Assembly: GCF_045209745.1 (NCBI RefSeq)
Contig: NZ_CP109273.1
Location: 682,001-746,000 of the forward strand
Direction: 5' to 3'
DNA length: 64,000 bases
Source of the DNA: Micromonospora sp045209745
Lineage (GTDB): Bacteria > Actinomycetota > Actinomycetes > Mycobacteriales > Micromonosporaceae
Shown here: in pieces, positions 35,035 to 43,467 of the stretch
How the letters are laid out: every line of letters begins with the position of its first letter
How positions within the stretch are numbered: position 1 is the first letter of the stretch
Notes under the pieces: generated by a model
What the model saw: the letters and a program-made list of their open reading frames with translations, nothing else
Told to the model about the DNA's origin: nothing
Database searches by the model: none
Made by a program: the position numbers and the translations under genes

Positions 35035-35364
35035 GTGGCGAGCAACACCTCTAAGACCGCGCGCGCGTCCGTCCGGGCCGGCCAGGCTGGCCAGGGTGGC
35101 GCCCTCAGCGTGCTGGGCGAGTTCAAGTACCTCATTCCGCTCAACGGCGGCAAGCACGCCTACGTGCGGAACCTGACCAACGGCAAGACCGTGCACCTGC
35201 GCACGGACTCCGACGCCTTCGTCGAGGAGATCCGCGTGCTGGCCGCCGCCGGCCACGCCACCAAGATCCGGGCGGAGATCAACAACCTGGCTGCCACCCA
35301 CCCCGGTGACGGCTGGGAGGGCACCGAGAAGCGCCTGGTCGCGGCCGGCGTCTTCGAGGGCTGA
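35035..35364 (+). CDS. Small basic-N-terminus protein of unknown function
   Basis: This 109-residue protein starts at GTG 35035 with AAGGAG upstream. It has a basic, Ser/Ala-rich N-terminal tail (NTSKTARASVRAGQAGQGG). A compact domain follows, with FKYLIPLNGGKHAYVRNL and TVHLRTDSDAFVEEIRVLAAA and an acidic end. The arrangement, an unstructured positive tail and a small folded domain, suggests a nucleic-acid- or protein-binding role, but I do not recognise the family. A bidirectional terminator separates it from the carbonic anhydrase gene. Confidence 0.7.
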   Translation: MASNTSKTARASVRAGQAGQGGALSVLGEFKYLIPLNGGKHAYVRNLTNGKTVHLRTDSDAFVEEIRVLAAAGHATKIRAEINNLAATHPGDGWEGTEKRLVAAGVFEG

Positions 35365-35386
35365 GCTCTCCCCCACCGCATCATCT

Positions 35387-35422
35387 GAAACCGCCCGCCG
35401 GGAACACCCGACGGGCGGTTTC
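35387..35422. terminator. Bidirectional terminator
   Basis: Perfect 11-base arms, GAAACCGCCCG and CGGGCGGTTTC, with a 14-base loop lie between two convergent genes. The A-run on one side and T-run on the other suit termination in both directions. Confidence 0.85.
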
Positions 35423-35436
35423 GCGTCCGGGCAGGT

Positions 35437-36069
35437 TCAGCCCGCTTCGAGCAGAGCGACCTCGCCGGTGGCCAGGTCGTAGAGGCCGCCGACCACGGCC
35501 ACCCGGCCGGCGGCTACCGGCCCGGCCAGCAGGGCATCCTCGCGCAGGGTGTGCACGGTGCGCCGGACGTGCCGGCGGATCGCCAGCGGGAGCACCGCCG
35601 GATCGTCGATCCCCGCCTCGGTCACCGCCGGGGCGATCTCGTCCACCAGGTGCGCCAACGAGCCCCCGGGACGCCCTCCGCTGCGCAGCGCGTCCAGCGC
35701 GGCACCCACCGCGCCGCACCGCTCGTGGCCAAGGACCAGCACCAGCGGCACGCCGAGCTGACCGACCACGTACTCGATCGAACCACGCACCGCGCGATCG
35801 AGCACGTGACCACCGGTACGGATCACGCAGATCGCACCGAAGGTCTGATCGAAGATCGCTTCCAGCGGCACCCGCGAGTCGATGCAGCCGAGCACCACGG
35901 CGTACGGCTGCTGGTCGCCGGAGGCTGCGGCCGCCGCCGCGGCCTCCGTGACGTCGTGCCCGTGCACCGGCTGGCCGCTGACGAACCGCCGATTACCGGC
36001 GAGCAGATCGGCGAGCGCCGCGCGGGGCGTGCCGCCGGCCTGCCGCCCCTGTCCCGATGCCCCGCTCAT
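35437..36069 (-). CDS. Beta-class carbonic anhydrase
   Basis: This 210-residue enzyme has the zinc-site pattern VVLGCIDSRVPLEAIF near residue 65 (Cys and Asp-Arg dyad) and VLGHERCGAV near 120 (His and Cys). It interconverts carbon dioxide and bicarbonate, supplying carboxylases. I chose the ATG at 36069, with GGGAG six bases upstream; an ATG at 36090 is also in frame. The usual CSDSR motif reads CIDSR here, a common variant. The gene converges on the 109-residue protein gene. Confidence 0.92.
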   Translation of the reverse strand: MSGASGQGRQAGGTPRAALADLLAGNRRFVSGQPVHGHDVTEAAAAAAASGDQQPYAVVLGCIDSRVPLEAIFDQTFGAICVIRTGGHVLDRAVRGSIEYVVGQLGVPLVLVLGHERCGAVGAALDALRSGGRPGGSLAHLVDEIAPAVTEAGIDDPAVLPLAIRRHVRRTVHTLREDALLAGPVAAGRVAVVGGLYDLATGEVALLEAG

Positions 36070-36259
36070 GGGTGCTCCCGACGACCCCATGCCGTTCAGC
36101 TTGAACCGCCACCAGCAGCCACGGGCGAGGTCGGGAATGTTTAGCCACGGCGCGATTGGCGAGGTGCCATGGCGGGTAGCCGGTGTTACCACCGGGTATC
36201 GGAGGTGCTGGTGGTGCCGGGCGAGCTGGTGGTGCCGGGCGACCCTGGGGGAGGTGGCG

Positions 36260-37207
36260 ATGCCACAGCGGTTCGAGGTCGGTCTGCCGGACGGCGTGCG
36301 GCTCAACGTCGAGGCGACGGGGCCGACGGACGCCCAGGTCACCGCCATCCTGTTGCACGGCTGGACGCTGGACGGGCGCGCCTGGCACCGGCAGGTCGAC
36401 GCGCTCACCGCGGCAGCTCTCGGCGGGACGGTGCGGGTGGTCACCTACGACGCGCGCGGGCACGGCCGGTCCAGCTGCATGGCGCTGCCCACGGCCACCC
36501 TGGCCCAGCTCGGCGACGACCTGGCCGCGGTGATCGACGCGGTGGCCCCGGCCGGGCCGGTGGTTCTGGTCGGGCACTCGATGGGCGGAATGTCGATCAT
36601 GGAGTACGCCCACCGCCACCCCGCGCACTTCGCCGCCCGTACGGCCGGGCTGGTCTTCGTCTCGACCACCGCCGAAGGGCACACGCACACCGTCTACGGG
36701 CTCTCGCCGCGGATCGCCCGGCTGATCCGACTCGCCGAGACGACCGGTGCCGGCGTGCTGGCCCGGTGCGGCTCGTGGCGAGCACCCCGGGCGCTGCTGA
36801 ACGCGTTGCAACCGAGCATCCGATGGATGCTCTTCGGTGATCGCTGCGAGCCGGCCGACATCCGCCTGGTGACGTCGGCGGTGGCTCGTGCCTCACTGCG
36901 CTCGATCGGCGGGTTCCGCGCCTCCATCGGCACCCAGCACCGGCTGGACACCCTCGCCGCGTTGGCCCACCTGCCGGCCGCAGCCCTGGTCGGCGACCGG
37001 GACCGGCTGACCCCACCGCCGTGCGCCGAGTCGATCGCCGGGGCCCTGCCGGCCACCGACCTGACCGTCTGCCCCGGTGCCGGGCACATGCTGATGATGG
37101 AACGCCCGGACGAGGTCAACGCGGCGCTGACCGGCGTGCTGCGCCGCGTACTCGCCGAACCGCCGCCCCGCGTCCGCGCCGCCACCCCCGCCGGGACGGG
37201 TCCCTGA
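36260..37207 (+). CDS. Alpha/beta hydrolase
   Basis: This 315-residue protein has the oxyanion segment ILLHGWTLDGRAWH, VVTYDARGHGRS, and the nucleophile elbow LVGHSMGGMS near residue 107. The acid lies in LVGDRDRLTPP and the histidine in CPGAGHMLMMERPDE, so the Ser-Asp-His triad is complete. The substrate is unknown; esterases, lipases and lactonases share this fold. The ATG at 36260 follows GGGGAGG. Just upstream, an 18-base direct repeat (36209-36244, GCTGGTGGTGCCGGGCGA twice) occupies the leader. Confidence 0.85.
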   Translation: MPQRFEVGLPDGVRLNVEATGPTDAQVTAILLHGWTLDGRAWHRQVDALTAAALGGTVRVVTYDARGHGRSSCMALPTATLAQLGDDLAAVIDAVAPAGPVVLVGHSMGGMSIMEYAHRHPAHFAARTAGLVFVSTTAEGHTHTVYGLSPRIARLIRLAETTGAGVLARCGSWRAPRALLNALQPSIRWMLFGDRCEPADIRLVTSAVARASLRSIGGFRASIGTQHRLDTLAALAHLPAAALVGDRDRLTPPPCAESIAGALPATDLTVCPGAGHMLMMERPDEVNAALTGVLRRVLAEPPPRVRAATPAGTGP

Positions 37208-37315
37208 CCACGTTCCCGCACCTCGGGCGCGGCGGGCCAGGCGCGGGGCCGTACCCTTCTGCGGTTGGCCCGCGCGGTTCCCGCCGCCTGCCAGCGACCT
37301 CTGAAGGAGCGTGCG

Positions 37316-39433
37316 TTGACCGACCAGACCGGCCTGGAGCAGGAGATTGCCGTCGAGCAACGACACCTCGACCGGGTGTACGCCCGACTGGCCGAGCTGC
37401 GGCGCTCGGCGGTCCGCGCCGAGCGCGACGGCTACCGGATGGCCCGGGTGGGCACGTTCGGTGCGCTGGTCGAGCGCGACGCGATGGTCTTCCACGCGGC
37501 ACAGCGGCGGCACACCCTGGACGCCGAGCACGAGGGACTGGTCTTCGGTCGGATGGACCTGCGCGACCGTCAGGTGCTGCACGTCGGGCGACTCGGAATC
37601 CGGGACGAGGACGCCACCACGCTGGTCGTCGACTGGCGGGCGCCGGCCGCCGCCGCCTTCTACCAGGCCACCCCGGCGCATTCGCTGGATCTGGTGCGCC
37701 GCCGCACGATCCAGACCCGTGGCGAGCGGGTCACCCGGATCGAGGACGAGTTGCTGGACCCGACCGCCGCCCCGGAGGGGATGACGGTCGTCGGTGACGG
37801 CGCGTTGCTGGCCACCCTGTCCAAGGCCACCGGCCGGGGCATGCGGGACATCGTGGCGACCATCCAGCGGGAGCAGGACGAGGCGATCCGCTCGCCCGGC
37901 TCCGGGGTGACGATCGTCGCGGGTGGCCCGGGCACCGGCAAGACCGCGGTCGCCCTGCACCGGGCCGCGTTCCTGCTCTACTCCGACCGCAGCCGGTACG
38001 CGGGCGGCGGCATCCTGGTGGTCGGCCCGTCCTCGGTCTTCGTCGAGTACATCGCCTCGGTGCTGCCGTCGCTCGGCGAGGACGCGGCGACGCTGCATTC
38101 GCTGGGCACCCTCTTTCCGGGGATGACCGCCACCCGCACCGACCCACCCGAGGTCGCGGCGGTGAAGGGCTCGCTGCGGATGCGGCAGGTGCTGGAGCGG
38201 GCTGCTCGCGACGCGGTGCCGGGGGGCCCGGGTGAGTTGCGACTGCTCTACCGGGGCACGTTGCTGCGGCTGGACCGGGCCGCGCTGGACCGGATCCGGG
38301 ACCGCGCCCTGCACCGGGGCGCCCGACGCAACGAGGTGCGCCGGGCCGGCTTCGACGGGGTGTTCGCCGCGCTCTGGGCGCAGGCCCGTGCCGTGGGGAT
38401 CACTCGGCTGCCAGAGCAGCGGGCCTTCGAGGGCGAGATCGCCGAGCGGTCGGAGTTCCGGGAGTTCCTCAAGGCGTGGTGGCCGCGGCTGCACCCCCGG
38501 CACGTGCTCGGCTGGTTGGCCCGGCCGGACCGGCTGCGCCGCTATGCCGGTGGGGTCCTCTCCTCTGCGGAGATCCGGCTGCTCACCGCCGCGTACCAGG
38601 ACCTGGACTCGGCCGGACTGACCATCGCCGACATCGCGCTGCTGGACGAGTTGGACGCGCTGCTCGGTAAGCCGGCGCAGCCGGCCAAGGCCCGGCGCGA
38701 CCCGTTCCAGCTTGCTGGCGGCGTCCGCGAGTTGAGCACCTTCGGCGACCGGCAGCGGGCCGCCCGCGCGGCGGCCCGGGAGCGCCCGGCGGACTACCGG
38801 GACTACGCGCACGTGGTGGTGGACGAGGCGCAGGACGTCTCACCGATGCAGTGGCGGATGGTTGGTCGACGTGGCCGCCTGGCCTCCTGGACCGTGGTGG
38901 GCGACCCCGCGCAGACCGCGTGGACCGGCGATCCGGAGGAGCTGACCCGGGCCCGCGACCAGGCGTTGGGCCGGCGCAAGCGGCACGATTTCACGCTCAC
39001 CACCAACTACCGCAACTCGTCGGAGATCTTCGCGGTGGCGGCGGCGGAGATCCGCCGGATCTACCCTGACCTGCCGCTGCCGAGCGCCGTCCGCTCCACC
39101 GGGGTCGATCCGGTCGAGCTGGTGGTGCCCGCGACGGGGTTGGAGACCGCGACCGTGGAGGCGGCCGCCGGTCTGCTGACCGAGGTGGAGGGCACCGTCG
39201 GGGTGATCACGCCGGTCCCCCGCCGCGACGAGGTCGCCGGTTGGCTCGACGCGCTCGGCGCATCGAGGTTGCAGGTGGTGACCAGCCTGGAGGCCAAGGG
39301 CATGGAGTACGACGGGGTGGTGCTGGTCGCTCCGAGCGAGATCCGGGCGGATCCGGGCGCCGGGGTGCGCACCCTGTACGTGGCGCTCTCCCGGGCCACT
39401 CAGCGACTCACCACCATCGACCCGACCGGCTGA
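37316..39433 (+). CDS. helD: HelD-type RNA polymerase recycling ATPase (HelD/HelR)
   Basis: This 705-residue UvrD-like protein begins with a coiled-coil (residues about 5-50, EQRHLDRVYARLAELRRS). It then has VVDWRAPAAAAFYQATP, Walker A GGPGTGKTAVALHR near residue 203, Walker B VVDEAQDVSPMQW near 502, and YVALSRATQRL near the end. HelD proteins insert arms into RNA polymerase to release it from stalled complexes; the actinobacterial paralogue HelR also displaces rifamycins. Which of the two this is cannot be told from sequence alone. The start is TTG at 37316, with AAGGAG six bases upstream. Confidence 0.88.
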   Translation: MTDQTGLEQEIAVEQRHLDRVYARLAELRRSAVRAERDGYRMARVGTFGALVERDAMVFHAAQRRHTLDAEHEGLVFGRMDLRDRQVLHVGRLGIRDEDATTLVVDWRAPAAAAFYQATPAHSLDLVRRRTIQTRGERVTRIEDELLDPTAAPEGMTVVGDGALLATLSKATGRGMRDIVATIQREQDEAIRSPGSGVTIVAGGPGTGKTAVALHRAAFLLYSDRSRYAGGGILVVGPSSVFVEYIASVLPSLGEDAATLHSLGTLFPGMTATRTDPPEVAAVKGSLRMRQVLERAARDAVPGGPGELRLLYRGTLLRLDRAALDRIRDRALHRGARRNEVRRAGFDGVFAALWAQARAVGITRLPEQRAFEGEIAERSEFREFLKAWWPRLHPRHVLGWLARPDRLRRYAGGVLSSAEIRLLTAAYQDLDSAGLTIADIALLDELDALLGKPAQPAKARRDPFQLAGGVRELSTFGDRQRAARAAARERPADYRDYAHVVVDEAQDVSPMQWRMVGRRGRLASWTVVGDPAQTAWTGDPEELTRARDQALGRRKRHDFTLTTNYRNSSEIFAVAAAEIRRIYPDLPLPSAVRSTGVDPVELVVPATGLETATVEAAAGLLTEVEGTVGVITPVPRRDEVAGWLDALGASRLQVVTSLEAKGMEYDGVVLVAPSEIRADPGAGVRTLYVALSRATQRLTTIDPTG

Positions 39434-39481
39434 TCCGCGACAAATGGCCTGGCTGGGGGGTGGTTCGGCCTTACACTTGCA

Positions 39482-39495
39482 CACATAGCGATGTG
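39482..39495. promoter_or_regulatory. Candidate metal-sensor operator before the CDF gene
   Basis: The dyad CACAT-AGCG-ATGTG is followed by ATGTGAACATACAT, an AT-rich cluster unusual for this region. A TTACACT -10-like sequence lies at 39471-39477. ArsR/SmtB-type metal repressors bind comparable AT-rich dyads at exporter promoters. The assignment is by position and symmetry only. Confidence 0.4.
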
Positions 39496-39541
39496 AACAT
39501 ACATTTGACCGTGTCCCGACTGGCAGCGGAAGGTGAACCTC

Positions 39542-40459
39542 GTGGGCGCAGGTCATGACCACCACCATGCGTCGGTCGCCAATGCCGCACACCAGCACCG
39601 GGGCCGACTCTGGGCGGCTTTCGGGCTGCTCGCCGCCCTGATGGTGGTCGAGGCGGTCGCCGCGCTGCACACCGGCTCACTCGCCCTGCTCTCCGACGCC
39701 GGGCACATGTTCACCGACGTGCTCGGCATCGGGATGGCGCTCGCCGCGATCACCGCGACCCGGCGGGCCACCACCGACCCGCAGCGCACCTTCGGGCTCT
39801 ACCGACTCGAGGTGCTCGCCGCGCTGGCCAACGCCGTCCTGCTCTCCGGCGTCGCGATCTACGTGGTGATCGAGGCGATCCGCCGCTTCGGCGACCCGCA
39901 CGAGGTCATCGCCGGCCCGATGCTCGCGGTGGCCGTGCTCGGCCTGCTCGCGAACGTCGTCGCCTTCGCCCTGCTCCGCACCGGCGCCCGGGAGAGCATC
40001 AACCTCCAGGGCGCCTACCTGGAGGTCCTCGGCGACCTGCTCGGCTCGCTCGGCGTCATCGGCGCGGCGCTGCTCATCACCGTCACCGACTGGTGGTGGG
40101 CCGACCCACTTGTCGCGGTCGCCATCGGCGTGTTCATCCTGCCGCGTACCTGGCGGCTGGCACGTGCCGCCGTCCGCATCCTGGTGCAGGCCGCACCGGA
40201 GCATCTTCAGGTGACCGCCGTGCACGACCGGTTGGCCGCAGTCCCCGGTGTGGTCGAGGTGCACGACCTGCACGTGTGGACGCTCACCTCGGGCATGGAC
40301 GTGGCCTCCGCACACCTGACCATGGCGCCCGGCGCGGAGGTCGGCGCGGTGCTCACCGCCGCGCGTACGGCCCTGCACGACGACTTCCGGATCGAGCACG
40401 CGACGTTGCAGATCGAGCCCGGCGCCGCCTCCGGAGCCTGCGGCTCGATCGAGTGGTAG
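39542..40459 (+). CDS. Cation diffusion facilitator (Zn/Co/Cd exporter)
   Basis: This 305-residue protein starts with a histidine-rich loop (HDHHH), then six membrane segments. The metal-site helices are LLSDAGHMFTDVLGI (HxxxD) in helix 2 and YLEVLGDLLGSLGVI in helix 5. The C-terminal cytoplasmic domain has VVEVHDLHVWTLTSG, typical of CzcD-like members. It exports divalent metal in exchange for protons. I chose the GTG at 39542, with GGAAGG eight bases upstream; the GTG at 39533 overlaps that site. A candidate metal-responsive operator lies upstream. Confidence 0.9.
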   Translation: MGAGHDHHHASVANAAHQHRGRLWAAFGLLAALMVVEAVAALHTGSLALLSDAGHMFTDVLGIGMALAAITATRRATTDPQRTFGLYRLEVLAALANAVLLSGVAIYVVIEAIRRFGDPHEVIAGPMLAVAVLGLLANVVAFALLRTGARESINLQGAYLEVLGDLLGSLGVIGAALLITVTDWWWADPLVAVAIGVFILPRTWRLARAAVRILVQAAPEHLQVTAVHDRLAAVPGVVEVHDLHVWTLTSGMDVASAHLTMAPGAEVGAVLTAARTALHDDFRIEHATLQIEPGAASGACGSIEW

Positions 40460-40575
40460 CAGTAATTCATCGTCACGACGCACGCACCGTCCGTCACATT
40501 GACTGCAGCGGCCCCACCGGCAACGGTAGGCTCGGTCCCGGCCTCCACCAGGCGGCGCCTCCCGGCGCCGGTGGC

Positions 40576-40693
40576 GGTCGCCGCCTAATCGCTCGAGAGG
40601 GCGAACCGGGGAACCATGTTCCTGGGGTGCATCCGCGTCAGCGGTAGGGATCTTCCGTCCCGAACCCGTCAGCTAACCCGGTCGGCGGCTAAC
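40576..40693 (+). ncRNA. c-di-AMP riboswitch (ydaO-yuaA type)
   Basis: The leader has the conserved cores of this class: CGAACCGGGGAACCATG near 40602, CCTGGGGTGCATCCGCG near 40621, GGTAGGGATCTTCCGTCC near 40643, and CCCGAACCCGTCAGCTAACC near 40659. The ends GTCGCCGCC and GGCGGC pair to close the structure. In actinobacteria this riboswitch controls cell-wall hydrolases and resuscitation factors, turning expression down when c-di-AMP is high. It ends just before the GGAAGGA ribosome binding site of the next gene, whose product is exported. Confidence 0.9.
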
Positions 40694-40708
40694 GGAAGGA
40701 CATGCGCA

Positions 40709-41776
40709 GTGGCACCAACACGACCACCGACCGCCCGACTGGCGGCCCTGATCGTCGCGATGTTCGCCCTCGGCGTCGCGCTCCCGGCCGGCGCCGCCTC
40801 GGCCGCTCCCCCGACCGGCCTGCGGGCCGCCGCCGCACCCGACTCGGACGAAGAGGGCGGCACCCCGGCGCTACGCGCCCAACTCGATGCGGCCAGCAAG
40901 GGCTACCTGGACGCGAAGCGCGCCCTGGACACCTCCGTGCAGCGGCAGCAGCAGCTCGCCACCCGACTGAAGACCATCGACGTCGAGCTCGCCCAGCGCA
41001 ACGGCAAGGTGGGCGAGATCGCCGGCGTGGCGTACCGCACCGGCCGGCTCGGCGCGATGTCGGCGCTACTCAACAGCAACACCCCGGAGGGCTTCATGGA
41101 CCGGGCCGCCGCCTTGGACGCAGTGGCCGCCAACGAGGACCGGGTGCTGCGTGATCTGCTCGCCACGAAGGACCAGTCCAACCGCACCCGGGCCGCCCTG
41201 GACGGCGAGATCAACGAACAGCGCAAGCAGGTCGCGGTGATGGCCAAGCGCAAGGAGCAGGCCGAGCGGGCACTGACCGTGGCCACCACACCCAAGCCAC
41301 AGACCACCGCCGACACCGACTCCAACCGGGGCACCTCCGCCGCCAACGCGACGGCGGCCCCGCGCAACTCCGACGGCTCCTGGCCGTCCGAGTCGTGCAG
41401 CATCAACGACCCCACGCCGGCCAGCGGCTGCATCACCCCGCGTACCCTGCACGCGCTCAACCAGGCCAAGGCCGCCGGGTTCACCCGGTACGTCTCCTGC
41501 CACCGCCCCAGCGGCTCCGGCGAACACCCGAAGGGCCGGGCCTGCGACTTCGCGGCGCAGAAGGACGGCTTCGGCGGGAACGCCACCGGCGGCGACAAGA
41601 CGTACGGCAACAACCTGGCCGCGTACTTCATCCGCAACGCCGACCGGCTCGCTGTGCTGTACGTGATCTGGTACCGGCAGATCTGGCTGCCCAGCAGCGG
41701 GTGGAAGTCGTACAGCGGGGCGGGCGGCACCCCGTCCACCGACCACACCAACCACGTGCACCTGTCGGTTTACTGA
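40709..41776 (+). CDS. Exported coiled-coil protein with ARB-07466-like C-terminal domain
   Basis: This 355-residue protein has a signal peptide (about residues 1-33, ending ASAAP) and a long coiled-coil (about 55-190, rich in Gln/Leu/Lys). A linker follows, then a C-terminal domain with CSINDPTPASGCITPRTLHA, SCHRPSGSGEHPKGRACDFA and TDHTNHVHLSVY. The conserved His/Asp residues suggest a metal-dependent fold related to D-Ala-D-Ala peptidases. The layout resembles peptidoglycan-hydrolase regulators. The start is GTG at 40709, with GGAAGGA nine bases upstream. The c-di-AMP riboswitch ahead of it fits a cell-wall role. Confidence 0.8.
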   Translation: MAPTRPPTARLAALIVAMFALGVALPAGAASAAPPTGLRAAAAPDSDEEGGTPALRAQLDAASKGYLDAKRALDTSVQRQQQLATRLKTIDVELAQRNGKVGEIAGVAYRTGRLGAMSALLNSNTPEGFMDRAAALDAVAANEDRVLRDLLATKDQSNRTRAALDGEINEQRKQVAVMAKRKEQAERALTVATTPKPQTTADTDSNRGTSAANATAAPRNSDGSWPSESCSINDPTPASGCITPRTLHALNQAKAAGFTRYVSCHRPSGSGEHPKGRACDFAAQKDGFGGNATGGDKTYGNNLAAYFIRNADRLAVLYVIWYRQIWLPSSGWKSYSGAGGTPSTDHTNHVHLSVY

Positions 41777-41787
41777 CCACTGGTGTG

Positions 41788-41821
41788 ATGCCGGTGAGTC
41801 GTCAGGATGACTCACCGGCAT
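41788..41821. repeat. Dyad D (ATGCCGGTGAGTC arms)
   Basis: Perfect 13-base arms, ATGCCGGTGAGTC and GACTCACCGGCAT, surround an eight-base loop, 11 bases after the preceding stop codon. It may act as a terminator. It shares GATGACTCA and TCACCGGCAT with dyad F at 62240, suggesting one repeat family. Confidence 0.75.
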
Positions 41822-41915
41822 TTCGTCAGGGCAAGGCCGGCTACGTCGCGGGGCGTACCCCTGATGTCGCCTGTCGTCGGACGACCCGGCCGGGGTCGGC
41901 GGGAAGCATCGCGGT

Positions 41916-42425
41916 ATGCGTCGGATCCCACCCACGGCCCGCAAGGGGCTGCTCACCCTGCACCTGGTCACCTCGCTCGGCTGGCTCGGTGCCGACCTGG
42001 TGCTGCTCACCCTCGGCATCGCCGTGCAGCGTGGTGCCGACCCGGCGGTGGTCTACCCGGTCGCGGCACTGGTCGGCACCATGCTGTTCGCGCCGCTGAG
42101 CGTGCTGGTCTGGCTGATCGGTGTCGCCAGCGCGCTGCTCACCCCGTGGGGCCTGGTGCGCTACCACTGGGTGCTGGTCAAGCTGGTGCTCACCACGGTG
42201 CTGGTCGGGCTGGTGCTGTTCCTGTTCACCCCGAATCTGCGGCACGGCGGTGCGTTGGGGGCCGCGCTGCCCGCTCGGGATCGCGCCGACCTGGTGATCG
42301 CACCCGCGGTGTCGACCAGCCTGATGATCATCGCGACGGTGCTGTCCACGTACAAGCCCTGGGGCCGGCGTCCCGCCGCGCGACCCGCCCTCGCGAACCG
42401 TGCTCGCGCTGCAACCAGGATGTAG
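41916..42425 (+). CDS. Membrane protein with four predicted helices
   Basis: This 169-residue protein has four hydrophobic segments, at about residues 11-36, 48-72, 84-104 and 125-143. A charged N-terminus and a basic C-terminal tail (RRPAARPALANRARAATRM) lie on the cytoplasmic side. Segments such as LHLVTSLGWLGADLVLL and YHWVLVKLVLTTVLVGLVL resemble small DUF2269-like membrane proteins. The function is unknown. The stop codon lies inside the left arm of dyad E. Confidence 0.7.
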   Translation: MRRIPPTARKGLLTLHLVTSLGWLGADLVLLTLGIAVQRGADPAVVYPVAALVGTMLFAPLSVLVWLIGVASALLTPWGLVRYHWVLVKLVLTTVLVGLVLFLFTPNLRHGGALGAALPARDRADLVIAPAVSTSLMIIATVLSTYKPWGRRPAARPALANRARAATRM

Positions 42426-42457
42426 TGGCCTCCTGGCGCCCACAGGCCACTACATCC
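42418..42457. repeat. Dyad E at a stop codon, followed by a G-rich tract
   Basis: Perfect 14-base arms, GGATGTAGTGGCCT and AGGCCACTACATCC, surround a 12-base loop. The left arm contains the TAG stop of the upstream membrane protein gene. A G-rich stretch follows at 42480-42535. It lies between convergent genes and may terminate both. Confidence 0.75.
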
Positions 42458-42515
42458 ACGATCGAGCACGATCATGACGTGGGGTGCGGGGTGCGGGAGG
42501 TGGGTGCGGGGCGGG

Positions 42516-42983
42516 TCAGGCAGGGGGCGGGGGGTCGCCGGAGGGGTCGAGGGCCGCGCCGATCCGGGTGGCCAGGGCGAGGTGAGCCGCCCGGGCCTGG
42601 CGGAACGCGTACCGGAACAGCGGGGTCGGCGCGGTCAGGGTGATCTCGACGTCGATTCGGACCAGGCCGTCCGGCTCGGGGCGCAGTCGGGTGTGGTTGC
42701 GCACCGTGGTGGCCGGCCACTGGCGGGCCACCATGACGATCTCGTCGTCCTCGCTGATCAGAACGTCCGCGTGGTAGGTGGTCCGGAAGCGCAGTGGGCC
42801 GGCCACCAACCGGTCGTTGATCGTGTAGCTGGCCTGGGCGCCGGGTCGTGGCGGGAGTCGGCGGACCCGGACGATCAGGGGGTGCAGCTCACCCTGCCGG
42901 GTCAGGTCACTGAGCATCGCCGCCGCCTCGGCCGTTGAGCACCGGGCCTGGACGGTGTAGCTGAAGGTATCGCTGCTGAGCAC
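42516..42983 (-). CDS. SRPBCC family protein
   Basis: This 155-residue protein starts at GTG 42983, with GGGAG five bases upstream. It has the order of strands and long C-terminal helix of SRPBCC proteins: FSYTVQARCSTAEAAAMLSD, TTYHADVLISEDDEIVMVA, VRIDVEITLTAPTPLFRYAF and a helix rich in Ala and Arg. Members of this fold bind hydrophobic ligands. The ligand is unknown. The protein ends in a proline tract. No operon partner is adjacent. Confidence 0.7.
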   Translation of the reverse strand: MLSSDTFSYTVQARCSTAEAAAMLSDLTRQGELHPLIVRVRRLPPRPGAQASYTINDRLVAGPLRFRTTYHADVLISEDDEIVMVARQWPATTVRNHTRLRPEPDGLVRIDVEITLTAPTPLFRYAFRQARAAHLALATRIGAALDPSGDPPPPA

Positions 42984-43104
42984 ACCGTCTCCCGCCGTCG
43001 ATGGTCGCACGATCGTCCCGTACCGATGTCTGGCTGGCAACGCCCGACGGCAGCCGTCCGGACGAACCCGGTTCGGAGAGATGACCCCAGGAGCCGGCGG
43101 GCGC

Positions 43105-43467
43105 TCAGGCGCCGGGCAACACCTCGGGAGTGGCGGCACCGGCGAAGTAGGGCTCCGGGGCACCGAACAGACCGAGCAGGCCGGTCACCCAGAGCTGCCG
43201 GTGCACGAACCGGCTCGGCTCGGTGACCACCAGCTTGACGTCGCTGACCTCGGCCGTCTGGAAGCCGGCAACCATGGCGCTGATGCCGACGGAGTCGATG
43301 AAGGTGACCAGCCTCATGTTCAGCTCGATGCGGAGCGGACGGCCTTTGGCCAGCACCTCCGCGATCGCCTCGCGCACCTCGTACGCTGTGTCGACGTCGA
43401 TCTCACCCCGCGGGGCGATCTCCATGACACCACCGGACAGAACCGACTTCACGATCGACAGGCTCAC
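43105..43467 (-). CDS. STAS-domain anti-anti-sigma factor
   Basis: This 120-residue protein is a single STAS domain: GGVMEIAPRGEIDVDTAYEV at the start and VTFIDSVGISAMVAGF near residue 62. The serine in IDSVGIS is the usual phosphorylation site. Such proteins bind and release anti-sigma kinases in partner-switching control of sigma factors. The GTG at 43467 follows GGAGGTG. No anti-sigma kinase gene is next to it, so its partner is elsewhere. Confidence 0.85.
   Translation of the reverse strand: MSLSIVKSVLSGGVMEIAPRGEIDVDTAYEVREAIAEVLAKGRPLRIELNMRLVTFIDSVGISAMVAGFQTAEVSDVKLVVTEPSRFVHRQLWVTGLLGLFGAPEPYFAGAATPEVLPGA

Noticed and set aside
37208..37315. Rifamycin-associated element upstream of helD
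   Set aside because: No dyad comparable to the one before rox is visible in this interval.
36893..38812. Long minus-strand frame of 639 codons
   Set aside because: Antisense to helD with the composition typical of a shadow frame; helD has clear motifs and start.
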